Assembly (NCBI GenBank): GCA_035651715.1
Contig: DASRFD010000008.1
Location: 1 to 43,984, forward strand
DNA: 43,984 bases
DNA from: Nevskia sp035651715
Lineage (GTDB): Bacteria; Pseudomonadota; Gammaproteobacteria; Nevskiales; Nevskiaceae
Direction: 5' to 3'
The translations under genes were made by a program, and so were the position numbers. Positions within the stretch are counted from its first letter, which is position 1. The number at the start of each line of letters is the position of its first letter. Below, in pieces: positions 8,392 to 16,169 of the stretch. The notes beneath the pieces were generated by a model. That model did no database searches, was not told the origin of the DNA, and worked only from the letters and a program-made list of their open reading frames with translations.

Positions 8392-9419
8392 CCGCGCACG
8401 GTGCGGAAGCCGATGTGGGTGGCCGGCAGGTTGCCCTCCTGCGCCTCGCGCGCCGCGGCACGGTAGCGCACGCAGAAATCCTGCGAGCAGAGGAACGAGC
8501 CGCCCTTGATCACCATGGCCTGCCCCGGCTTCGACAGGCGGCTGGCCGCGGCGACCGAGGCGGTGTCGCCGTTGGCATGGCCCTGGTGCGCGCCGGTGTA
8601 GGGGTCGCGGGTCCACTCCCAGGCGTTGCCGATCATGTCGTACAGCTTCCAGCCGTTGGCGGCGTAGCAGCCCACCGGCGCCAGGCCGTCATGGCCGTCG
8701 GCGCCGGTGTTGAGCACCGGGAAGGCGCCCTGCCAGTAATTGGCGGTGGGCCGGCCCACCGCATCGCGCGGCGCCTCGTCCAGCGCGGCGTCCTCGCGCC
8801 CGGCCTTGGCGGCGTATTCCCACTCCGCCTCGGTCGGCAGGTCACGGCCCAGCCAGCGCGCGTAGGCCAGGGCATCGGCCTCGGTGACCAGGGTCACGGG
8901 CTGGTTGTCGAGCCCGGCGCGGCTGCTGCCCGGGCCGCCGGGATGGTTCCAGTCGGCGCCGCGCACGTAGCTCCACCAGGCATAGGCGCGGGCCCCGAGC
9001 TCTTCCGCCGTGGGCTGGTGGAACACCACCGCCCCGCCTTCGCGCTCGGCCTCGGTGACGTAGCCGGTGGCGGCGACGAAGTCGGCGAACTGGCGGTTGG
9101 TGACCTCGGTCTGGTCGATCCAGAACGCCGCGACCTTTTCCGCCGGGGCGTCGGCCGGGCGTTCGTCGGCATAACCGCGCCGGCTGCCGAAGACGAAGCG
9201 GCCGGCCGGCAGGCGCACCATGCCGGCGTGCGCGTCATGCCCCCACAGCGGCGGCAGGCCGGCGTAAGCGGCGCAACGGGCAGGATCGCCCAGCGCCGCC
9301 AGCCCGGGCCCGGCGACCTGCGGCCCGCCGCCGAAGGCGAGCCCCAGGCCGGAAGCCAACGCCACGCCCGCCCCTGCCGCCGCGACCAGCGCCGCCGGCA
9401 GCCATGCCTTGCGCTTCAT
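8388..9419 (-). CDS. Formylglycine-generating enzyme (SUMF1/FGE family sulfatase maturase)
   Basis: This 343-residue protein has the FGE-sulfatase fold: MVRLPAGRFVFGS, FWIDQTEVTNRQFADFV, DLPTEAEWEYAAKAG, MIGNAWEWTRDPY and IKGGSFLCSQDFCVRYR. Both catalytic Cys that bind copper in true FGE enzymes are present (C311 and C316), which separates it from EgtB and PvdO relatives. The N-terminus is a hydrophobic signal or anchor (PAALVAAAGAGVALASGLGL), placing it in the periplasm or at the inner membrane. FGE oxidises a Cys in sulfatases to formylglycine. The sulfatase gene ends 10 bases upstream, so it is very probably the substrate. The start ATG at 9419 follows the sulfatase stop closely, and the downstream gene overlaps by four bases. 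Confidence 0.9.
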   Translation of the reverse strand: MKRKAWLPAALVAAAGAGVALASGLGLAFGGGPQVAGPGLAALGDPARCAAYAGLPPLWGHDAHAGMVRLPAGRFVFGSRRGYADERPADAPAEKVAAFWIDQTEVTNRQFADFVAATGYVTEAEREGGAVVFHQPTAEELGARAYAWWSYVRGADWNHPGGPGSSRAGLDNQPVTLVTEADALAYARWLGRDLPTEAEWEYAAKAGREDAALDEAPRDAVGRPTANYWQGAFPVLNTGADGHDGLAPVGCYAANGWKLYDMIGNAWEWTRDPYTGAHQGHANGDTASVAAASRLSKPGQAMVIKGGSFLCSQDFCVRYRAAAREAQEGNLPATHIGFRTVRG

Positions 9420-9429
9420 CCGCCGCCGC

Positions 9430-11343
9430 TCAGTAATAGCCCTTCGGCTGCAGCGGCTCGACGCCGCCCACGCTGGTCATGTAGTCCTGCCACTGCGTGG
9501 TCAGGGTGGTGACGAGGTCGGGGTTCTGCGCCGACAGGTCGTTGGTTTCGCCGCGGTCGGCGCTGACGTCGAACAGCTCCCAGTGGCCGTCGAGCGGGCC
9601 CAGCGGCGGCTCGGTCCAGCGCGCCTTCCACCTACCGTCGGCGCTGCGCAGGTAGGCGCGCCCGTACGACTCGTCGCCGAACGCGGCGGTATGCACCGGC
9701 CCGGCCGACTGGCCTTGCAGGCGCGGCAGCAGCGAAACGCCGGTGACCGGGTAGACATAGCGGTCGTCGTAGACCACCTTGCCCTTGTTCTGGTCGACAC
9801 CGGTGGCGGGATTGATCGAGGCCGGTGCCGGCGTGCTCGGCGGCTTTACCCCGGCTACGGCGAGGAAGGTGGCGGTGTTGTCGGTGACATGGGTGAAGTC
9901 GTCGATCGTCGCCAGCTGCTGCTGCTGCCGCGGCAGGTGGACGATGGCCGGCACCGATACGCCGCCCTCGCCGGAGTAGCCCTTGGTCAGGCTGAACGGC
10001 GTGGCGCTGACCTCGGCCCAGCGGAAGCCGTACTTGATGTTCTTGGCGCTGGTCTGGCCGTTGTCGGCGCCGAGTGTCTCGTACACCGGCGACTGCGCGT
10101 TGGCCTCGTCGGTGGCGGTGGGATCGGCCCCCGAGTCGATCGGCCAGCCCTCGGCGCCGTTGTCCGACTGGAACATGATGAAGGTGTTGTCGTACTCGCC
10201 GATGTCTTTGAGGTGCTGGACCAGCAGGCCGATGTCGTGATCGAGGTTCTCGACCATGCCGGCGAAGATCTCCATGTAGCGCGCCTGCGCCTTGCGTTCC
10301 AGCGGCGACAGCGATTCCCACTTCTTGTCGACATAGCCCCGGCCGTAGTCGACGTAGCCGTCGGCCGGGCCGTGCACGGCGCTGATGTACTTGGCGGCGG
10401 CGGTGCCGGCGCCGGCGGTGGCGGGCGAACGGCTCAGGGTCTCGGGCAGCCCGGCGAACGGCGTGAAGTCGGCCGGGATCAGGCCCAGCTGCTTCTGCCG
10501 CGCCAGCCGTGCGTCACGGATGGCGTCGTAGCCGGCGTCGTACTTGCCGGCGTAGTTGTGCAGGTAGGGATCGGGCACCGACAGCGGCCAGTGCGGCGAG
10601 GTGTAGGCGGCGTAGGCGAAGAACGGCTTGCCGTCGCCGTGATTGGAGTCGATGTAGGAAATCAGCTTCTGCGTATAGAAGTCGGTGGAATAGAACACCG
10701 CCGGCGTGCCGCCCGGGCCGCCCGGCTGGCCGGGCTGGCCCGGCTGCACGTAGACGCCATCCTCGGTGTAGTTCTTCGAGCCGGCCTGCTCGTGCGCGAA
10801 ATGATTGGCGGCCGCGCCGCCGAGCAGGGCGTAGCTGTGCTCGAATCCCCATTGGTCCGGCGTCTGCCCGGCGTTGCCGGTGCTGCCGACGATGCCCGAG
10901 CCGAGGTGCCACTTGCCGGCCATGTAGGTGTGATAGCCGGCGTCCTTGAGCAGCTGGGCGACCGACAGCGAGCGGTCGTTGAGATAGCCCTCGTAGCCCG
11001 GCAGCCCCTTGCGCTCGTCGCTCGGCGCGCCCATGGTGCCCTCGCCCACCAGGTGATGATCGGTGCCGGAGATGAGCATCGAGCGGGTGATGGCGCAGAC
11101 CGTGCCGGCATGGTGATTGGCGAGGATGCGGCCGCTGGCCACCAGCGCATCGAGGTTGGGCGTGTTGATTTCGCCGCCGAAGGCATGGATGTCGGAATAG
11201 CCGAGATCGTCGGCCATGATGAACAGGATGTTGGGCGGACGGTCGGGCGCGCTGTCGTCGCTGCCGCAGGCGGCCAGCATGGCGGCGGCGGCAACCGCGA
11301 TCAGGGTCTTGCGCGCGGCAAGGGCCGGGAACGGCAGGCTCAT
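9430..11343 (-). CDS. Exported arylsulfatase-family lipoprotein
   Basis: This 637-residue type I sulfatase belongs to the alkaline phosphatase superfamily. The N-terminus is a lipoprotein signal with lipobox MLAAC (Cys26), so the enzyme is probably membrane-anchored outside the cytoplasm. Family features are NILFIMADDLGYSD with the metal-binding Asp pair, the modification site with C83 (TVCAITRSML), GKWHLG, the DNG metal site (MFQSDNGAEGW), and a late Lys (SLTKGYSGEGG). The modification motif is C-A-I-T-R, lacking the usual Pro of C-x-P-x-R. A Gly/Pro-rich QPGQPGQPGGPGG insert lies near residue 205. The natural substrate (an aryl or alkyl sulfate ester) is not evident. ATG at 11343 has GGGGAA a few bases upstream. 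FGE follows within 10 bases. Confidence 0.92.
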   Translation of the reverse strand: MSLPFPALAARKTLIAVAAAAMLAACGSDDSAPDRPPNILFIMADDLGYSDIHAFGGEINTPNLDALVASGRILANHHAGTVCAITRSMLISGTDHHLVGEGTMGAPSDERKGLPGYEGYLNDRSLSVAQLLKDAGYHTYMAGKWHLGSGIVGSTGNAGQTPDQWGFEHSYALLGGAAANHFAHEQAGSKNYTEDGVYVQPGQPGQPGGPGGTPAVFYSTDFYTQKLISYIDSNHGDGKPFFAYAAYTSPHWPLSVPDPYLHNYAGKYDAGYDAIRDARLARQKQLGLIPADFTPFAGLPETLSRSPATAGAGTAAAKYISAVHGPADGYVDYGRGYVDKKWESLSPLERKAQARYMEIFAGMVENLDHDIGLLVQHLKDIGEYDNTFIMFQSDNGAEGWPIDSGADPTATDEANAQSPVYETLGADNGQTSAKNIKYGFRWAEVSATPFSLTKGYSGEGGVSVPAIVHLPRQQQQLATIDDFTHVTDNTATFLAVAGVKPPSTPAPASINPATGVDQNKGKVVYDDRYVYPVTGVSLLPRLQGQSAGPVHTAAFGDESYGRAYLRSADGRWKARWTEPPLGPLDGHWELFDVSADRGETNDLSAQNPDLVTTLTTQWQDYMTSVGGVEPLQPKGYY

Positions 11344-11395
11344 TGAATTTCCCCAGTGGAAGAGCAGGCCGCCGCAGTCTAGTCAGGCCGTTCCG

Positions 11396-11431
11396 CACGG
11401 GAAAATAATCATTCAGTTCATTTTTATGAGC
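11396..11431 (-). promoter_or_regulatory. AT-rich upstream segment of the sulfatase operon, with a weak Fur-box-like core
   Basis: Within the 163-base gap upstream of the sulfatase gene (11344-11506) this is the only AT-rich stretch. It contains ATAATCATT at 11405-11413, matching the centre of the Fur-box consensus, but the flanks match poorly. It probably holds the operon promoter; iron control is only a possibility. Confidence 0.25.
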
Positions 11432-11506
11432 TTCCGGTCTAAGGCACGCGGCACCGGCCCGGCCTCCGGCGGCAGGGCGAAGCGCGTCACCGGGGGAGGA
11501 CGACCG

Positions 11507-13384
11507 CTAGGGACAATCCCCCCTCAACTCCCGCACCTTCGCCTCCAGCGCCGCCGCGCTCAGCTGCCCCGGCTGGATCGGCGCATCCGCGATCAACCCG
11601 ATCCGCGCCCGGAAGCGCCGCGGCATGCGCATGCGCCGCATGCGCGAATCGCGCCGCGACCACATGCTGGCCCACAGTCCGCGCACCGCCACCGGAATCA
11701 CCGGCACCGGGCTTTTTTCGATCATGCGCTCGATGCCGGTCTTGAACGGCTGGATGCTGCCGTCCGGGGTCAGGCCGCCCTCGGGGAAGATGCCGATCAG
11801 TTCGCCCTCGGACAAGGCTTTTTCGATCTCGGCATATGCCGCCTTGAGCAGGGCCGCGTCCTCCTTGGCCGGCGCGATAGGAATGGCGCGCGCGGTGCGG
11901 AAGATGAAGCTGAGCACGGGAATCCTGAAGATGGTGTGGTACATGACGAAGCGCACCGGCCGGCGCACGCTGCCGCCGAGGATCACGGCGTCGACGAAGC
12001 TGACGTGGTTGCAGGCGATCACGGCGGCGCCCTCGTCGGGGATGTTTTCCAGGCCCTTCTTGTCGATGCGGTAGAGCAGGCTGATCAGCATCCATACCAG
12101 GAAGCGCATCAGGAACTCGGGCACCAGCGAATAGATGAACAGGGCCACGGCGGCGTTCATCAGGGCGGTGACCAGCAGCAGCTGCGGGATGCTCAGGCCG
12201 GCCTTGAGCAGGGCGATGGCCAGCACCGCCGAGGCGACCATGAACACGGCGTTGAGGATGTTGTTGCCGGCGATGATGCGCGAGCGGTGGCTGGCGGCCG
12301 AGCGGGTCTGGATCAGCGCGTAGAGCGGCACGATGTAGAAGCCGGCGAAGGCCCCGATCAGCAGCAGGTCCCACATCACGCGGTGGCTGCGCAGCTGGTG
12401 CGCGAAGTCGGCGATGCCGAGGTTGCGTACCGTGGCCAGGTCCGGCTGGGCGAAGTAGAGGTCGATGCCGAAGATGGTCATGCCGATCGAGCCGAACGGC
12501 ACCAGGCCGATCTCGACCTTGTGGCCGGACAGGCGCTCGCACAGCAACGAGCCGATGCCGGTGCCGACGCAGAAGATGCCGAGCAGCAGGGTGAAGACAT
12601 GGTCGTCGCCGCCGAGATAGGCCTGGGTGTAGTGCGGCAGCTGGGTGATGAAGGTGGCGCCGTAGAACCAGAACCAGGAAATGCCCAGCACCGACAGGAA
12701 CACGCTGCGGTTGCCGCGCATGAACTGGATGTTGCGCCAGGTCTCGGTCAGCGGGTTCCAGTCGATGCGCAGCCCGGGCAAGCCGGGCGGCGCCGGCGGG
12801 ATGGCGCGCGCGGCCAGGTAGCCGAGCGCCGCCACCGCCAGCACCGCGATGCTCACCGCGGTGGGGCCGCTGGGCAGGGCCATCAGCAGGCCGCCGGCCA
12901 TCAGGCCGAGCAGGATGGCGAGCGAGGTGGCGCTCTCGACCAGCGCGTTGCCGCCGACCAGTTCGTCGTCGCGCAGGGTCTGCGGCAGGATCGAGTACTT
13001 GACCGGCCCGAACAAGGTGGCCTGCAGGCCCAGGCCGAACAGCACCGCCAGCAGGAACGGCATGCTCTGCAGGTACAGGCCGATCGCCGCCAGCACCGCC
13101 AGGCCCACTTCCAGCAGCTTGATGCGGCGGATCAGGCGCGACTTCTCGTACTTCTCCGCGATCTGGCCCGAGGTGGCGGAGAACAGGAAGAACGGCAGGA
13201 TGAACACCACCGCGGCGAGATTCTGGTAGAAGTCCACCTTTTCCGGCGCCAGGTGCATGGCGCCGAAGGTCACCAGCAGCGCCAGCGCGTTCTTGAACAC
13301 GTTGTCGTTGAACGCGCCCAGGGTCTGCGTCACGAAAAACGGCACGAAGCGGCGCTGCTTCAACAGGCCAAACTGGCTGCTCAT
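11507..13384 (-). CDS. LplT-like MFS lysophospholipid transporter fused to a PlsC acyltransferase
   Basis: This 625-residue protein joins an MFS transporter to an acyltransferase. Residues about 1-400 form twelve membrane helices beginning FVTQTLGAFNDNVFKNALAL, the N-terminal signature of LplT transporters. Residues about 425-600 are a PlsC-type domain with motif I NHVSFVDA (H-x4-D) and motif III FPEGG, plus PVIPVAVRGLW. In E. coli, LplT brings lysophospholipids inward and a separate protein, Aas, re-acylates them with a PlsC and an acyl-ACP synthetase domain. Here transporter and acyltransferase are one chain and no synthetase domain or gene is adjacent, so the acyl donor must come from elsewhere. 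ATG at 13384 is preceded by a GGGAAGGGGA ribosome-binding site. Role: phospholipid repair or remodelling (family knowledge). Confidence 0.9.
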   Translation of the reverse strand: MSSQFGLLKQRRFVPFFVTQTLGAFNDNVFKNALALLVTFGAMHLAPEKVDFYQNLAAVVFILPFFLFSATSGQIAEKYEKSRLIRRIKLLEVGLAVLAAIGLYLQSMPFLLAVLFGLGLQATLFGPVKYSILPQTLRDDELVGGNALVESATSLAILLGLMAGGLLMALPSGPTAVSIAVLAVAALGYLAARAIPPAPPGLPGLRIDWNPLTETWRNIQFMRGNRSVFLSVLGISWFWFYGATFITQLPHYTQAYLGGDDHVFTLLLGIFCVGTGIGSLLCERLSGHKVEIGLVPFGSIGMTIFGIDLYFAQPDLATVRNLGIADFAHQLRSHRVMWDLLLIGAFAGFYIVPLYALIQTRSAASHRSRIIAGNNILNAVFMVASAVLAIALLKAGLSIPQLLLVTALMNAAVALFIYSLVPEFLMRFLVWMLISLLYRIDKKGLENIPDEGAAVIACNHVSFVDAVILGGSVRRPVRFVMYHTIFRIPVLSFIFRTARAIPIAPAKEDAALLKAAYAEIEKALSEGELIGIFPEGGLTPDGSIQPFKTGIERMIEKSPVPVIPVAVRGLWASMWSRRDSRMRRMRMPRRFRARIGLIADAPIQPGQLSAAALEAKVRELRGDCP

Positions 13385-13423
13385 TCCCCTTCCCTTTAGC
13401 GCCCTCCCGTGTGGCGGCGCTGG

Positions 13424-14347
13424 TTATTCAGTGAGTACGCCGAGGCGGCGGTGGAATTCGGCGATCGCCCGCAGGGTCTCGGCCGGCGCCTCCAGGTGCG
13501 GATAGTGGCCCACGCCCTGGATCACCACCACGTCCGGGTTCGGCACCAGCTCCTGGTAGCGCTGCACCATGCGCGGGCCCGACACCGGGTCGAGCTTGCC
13601 GCAGACGAAGCGCAGCGGCACGCGGCTGCGCTGCAGCGCCTCGACCCAGCGCTCGCGGCACTGCTCGCGCTCCTTCAGGTAGCGCATCTGCCGGTAGGCC
13701 AGGTCGGCGCCGCCGTTGTAGGCCACCAGCTGCCAGAACTCGGCCAGCTCGTCGAACGTGGGCTGGGTGTTGGGGCCGAAGACGCGGCTGAAGCTGGTGC
13801 GGAAGCCGTGCTCGGTCAGCATCTTGCTGACCAGCGGCCCGACGCGCGACAGCAGCAGCTTCTGCAGGAAGGTCGGGCGGAAAGCCTCCGGAAACAGGCC
13901 GCCGTTGAGCAGGCAGACCGATTCCAGCACCAGGCCCGGCGAGCCGTCGCGCCCCTCCTGCCGCGCCAGCAGCTCCTGCGCCACAGTGTCGCCGTACCCG
14001 TGGCCGATGACGTGGCAGCGGCGCAGGCCCAGCGACTCGAGCAGGCCCTGCTGCAGGTCGGCCTGGTCCATGATGCTGTAGGTGTAGTCGCGCGGCTTGG
14101 CGGAGTACCCGTAGCCGAGCATGTCGGCGGCGACGACACGGGCGAAGCAACGGCACAGCGCCGGCCACAGCAGGTGCCAGTCCCAGGAAGCGCTCGGCGC
14201 GCCGTGCAGCAGCAGCAAGGCCGGTCCCTCGCCGCCGTGGCCGCCGGCCTGGTAGAACACGGTGTGGCCGCGGTGGGAATAATGCCGGCCGCGCTCGTAC
14301 CAGCGCTTGAAGGTGACGGGCTCCTCGACGGGCTGCGGGGTGCTCAT
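13424..14347 (-). CDS. MEST-like alpha/beta hydrolase with degenerate nucleophile elbow
   Basis: This 307-residue alpha/beta hydrolase is clearly a paralogue of the gene just upstream. Shared segments are RHYSHRGHTVFYQAGG, LLLLHGAPSASWDWHLLWP, YSAKPRDYTYSIMDQADL, DTVAQELLARQEGRD and SVCLLNGGLFPE. They match the MEST/PEG1 branch of epoxide-hydrolase and dehalogenase-like enzymes, which use an Asp nucleophile in HDYGD. Here the elbow reads GHGYGD, with Gly117 (GGG codon, 13997-13999) where the Asp should be. The late His (GVGHYPHLEAP) remains. It may be a pseudoenzyme or use another chemistry. It begins 23 bases after the upstream paralogue stops, so the two are probably one operon. The substrate is unknown. 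Confidence 0.88.
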   Translation of the reverse strand: MSTPQPVEEPVTFKRWYERGRHYSHRGHTVFYQAGGHGGEGPALLLLHGAPSASWDWHLLWPALCRCFARVVAADMLGYGYSAKPRDYTYSIMDQADLQQGLLESLGLRRCHVIGHGYGDTVAQELLARQEGRDGSPGLVLESVCLLNGGLFPEAFRPTFLQKLLLSRVGPLVSKMLTEHGFRTSFSRVFGPNTQPTFDELAEFWQLVAYNGGADLAYRQMRYLKEREQCRERWVEALQRSRVPLRFVCGKLDPVSGPRMVQRYQELVPNPDVVVIQGVGHYPHLEAPAETLRAIAEFHRRLGVLTE

Positions 14348-14370
14348 GCCTCCAGTGTACGCAAAGCCGC

Positions 14371-15270
14371 TCAGGCGTTCCTGGGCAGGGCGCGGTGGAA
14401 GGCGAGGAAGGCCTTGAGCGTGCCGGCCGGGTCCTCCACCTGCGGGTAATGGCCGATCCCGGGCAGCAGCACCGTGTCCGGATGGGGCACCAGCTCGCGG
14501 TAGCGCTCGACCATGTGCTCGCCGGAAATGGGATCGGCCGGGCCGTTGATCAGGCGCAGCGGCACCGCGGTGGTCTGCAGCGCGCCGACCCAGCGCGCGC
14601 GGTTGGCGCGCCGCTCCGGGATGTAGCGGATCAGCTTGTGGGCGATGCGGTTGCCGTGCTGGTGGGCCAGCAGCTCCCAGAACTGGCGCATCTCCGCCGC
14701 GTTGGGCCGGGTCTGCTTGCCGAACACCGCCGAGAAGCTCCTGGCGAAGCTGCGCTCATTCATCACCGCCGCCAGCAGCGGACCCAGCGGCGTCAGCAGC
14801 AGCTTCTGCACCCGGCGCGCGCGGTGGGTCTCGGGGAACAGGCCGCCGTTGAGCAGGCACACCGATTCCAGCACCAGCGAGGCGTCGCCGGCGGCGCGGC
14901 GCTGCTCGTGCCGGGCGAGCAGCTCCTGCGCCACCGTATCGCCGTAGTCGTGGGCCAGCAGGTGGTAGCGGCCGACGCCTTCGGCGCGCAGCAGGTTCTC
15001 GTGCAGGTCGGCCTGGTCGAAGATGGAGTACGGGTAGCGGCGCGGCTTGGCCGACCAGCCGAAGCCGATCATGTCCGGCGCGATGACGCGCGAGAAATGG
15101 CGGCACAGCTCCGGCCAGACCGCCGCCCAGTCCCAGGACGCGGTGGGGAAGCCGTGGATGCACAGCAGGGTGCCTCCCGCGCCCTCGCCGCCGGCCTGCC
15201 AGAAGATGTCATGGCCGCGATGGGAGTAGCGCCGCCCGCCCGCGCGCCAGGACTCGAATGTCGGTGTCAT
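14371..15270 (-). CDS. MEST-like alpha/beta hydrolase with intact Asp nucleophile
   Basis: This 299-residue alpha/beta hydrolase is of the MEST/PEG1-like type. The oxyanion region is CIHGFPTASWDW, the nucleophile elbow is LLAHDYGDTVAQELLAR with Asp108, the cap region carries CLLNGGLFPETHR, and the catalytic His lies in GIGHYPQVEDP. These proteins are related to haloalkane dehalogenases and soluble epoxide hydrolases, in which the Asp forms an ester intermediate. Eukaryotic MEST and its bacterial homologues have no agreed substrate. It is the first gene of a two-gene tandem with its degenerate paralogue and diverges from the DUF2461 gene, with 59 bases between. There is no signal peptide, so a cytoplasmic location is expected. 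Confidence 0.9.
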   Translation of the reverse strand: MTPTFESWRAGGRRYSHRGHDIFWQAGGEGAGGTLLCIHGFPTASWDWAAVWPELCRHFSRVIAPDMIGFGWSAKPRRYPYSIFDQADLHENLLRAEGVGRYHLLAHDYGDTVAQELLARHEQRRAAGDASLVLESVCLLNGGLFPETHRARRVQKLLLTPLGPLLAAVMNERSFARSFSAVFGKQTRPNAAEMRQFWELLAHQHGNRIAHKLIRYIPERRANRARWVGALQTTAVPLRLINGPADPISGEHMVERYRELVPHPDTVLLPGIGHYPQVEDPAGTLKAFLAFHRALPRNA

Positions 15271-15329
15271 GAGCGGCCCCTTTGTTTATGCTTGGCGCCA
15301 TTTCCATCCTTCTGAGCGGATTTCCCAAA

Positions 15330-16070
15330 ATGGCGCAGCAAGGCACAGTGTACTTCACCCCGGCCAGCTTCAAGTTCCTGCGCGGCCTGGCGCGCAACAA
15401 CAACCGCGAGTGGTTCGCGGCGCACAAGCAGGACTACGAGGACCACCTGCGCCAGCCCTTCCTGCGCCTGATCGCCGACCTGGCCGGGCCGCTGCGCGAG
15501 CTGAGCCCGCACTACGTGGCCAATCCCAAGCCGGTGGGCGGCTCGCTGTTCCGCATCTACCGCGACACCCGCTTCTCCGGCGACAAGACGCCGTACAAGC
15601 CCTGGGCCGGCGCCAGCTTCTACCACGAGGCGACGCGGGCGATCGTGCGCGGCGCCGACGGCAACAGCGGCATGATGGGCCGGCTCGACGCGCCGGTGTT
15701 CTATCTGCACGTGCAGCCGGGCGAGTGCTTCGCCGGCGGCGGCCTGTGGCACCCGATGCCGGAGACGGTGAAGCCGGTGCGCGGCTACATGCTGGGCAAC
15801 CCGGCCAGCTGGAAGAAGGCGACGCGCGCGCCGGCCTTCACCCGGGTCTTCGGCGAGCTGGGGGGCGACAGCCTGAGCCGGCCGCCGCGCGGCTACGACC
15901 CGGAGCACGAGCTGATCGAGGACCTGAAGCGCAAGGACTACGTGTGCAGCGCCCGGCTCGACGACGAGGCCCTGTGCTCGCCCGGCCTGGTCAAGCTGCT
16001 GATCCGCCACTACCGCGCGGCGCTGCCGATGATCGACTGGCTGTGCGGGGCGCTGGACCTGGACGTTTAA
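15330..16070 (+). CDS. DUF2461 family protein (TIGR02453-like)
   Basis: This 246-residue protein has the DUF2461 signature: FTPASFKFLRGLARNNNREW near the N-terminus, GGSLFRIYRDTRFSGDKTPY in the middle, YLHVQPGECFAGGGLWHP, and a C-terminal basic/acidic half. The family is widespread in bacteria and some fungi with no established function. ATG at 15330 was chosen because family proteins begin shortly before the FTP segment and GAGCGGA lies just upstream. In-frame starts at 15282 (TTG) and 15288 (ATG) would add a short hydrophobic extension that looks like non-coding promoter sequence. It is transcribed divergently from the hydrolase pair. Confidence 0.85.
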   Translation: MAQQGTVYFTPASFKFLRGLARNNNREWFAAHKQDYEDHLRQPFLRLIADLAGPLRELSPHYVANPKPVGGSLFRIYRDTRFSGDKTPYKPWAGASFYHEATRAIVRGADGNSGMMGRLDAPVFYLHVQPGECFAGGGLWHPMPETVKPVRGYMLGNPASWKKATRAPAFTRVFGELGGDSLSRPPRGYDPEHELIEDLKRKDYVCSARLDDEALCSPGLVKLLIRHYRAALPMIDWLCGALDLDV

Positions 16071-16096
16071 GGGCTCCGGTCGGTCCGGGCCCGCCG

Positions 16097-16134
16097 AATA
16101 AAAAAGCCGGCGGCGGGAAATCCCGCCGCTGGCT
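16097..16134 (-). terminator. Intrinsic terminator of the secreted-protein gene
   Basis: A 14-base stem (16105-16118 paired with 16121-16134, one G-T wobble) with a two-base loop is followed on the minus strand by a T-run (A-run at 16100-16105 on the plus strand). It lies 35 bases after the stop of the minus-strand gene starting at 17942. The plus-strand side has no T-run, so it ends transcription in the minus direction. Confidence 0.85.
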
Positions 16135-16169
16135 GCCGCCGCAGACCGCGGCGCTCAGTACTTTGAAGC

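Noticed and set aside
11216..13399. Long plus-strand open frame opposite the LplT-PlsC gene
   Set aside because: Product is rich in Gln, His, Asp and Arg with no domain; the minus strand has a standard MFS and acyltransferase.
13385..13423. Stem AGCGCC/GGCGCT between the hydrolase and LplT genes as a terminator
   Set aside because: Short stem with a long loop and no T-run on the minus strand, so not called.
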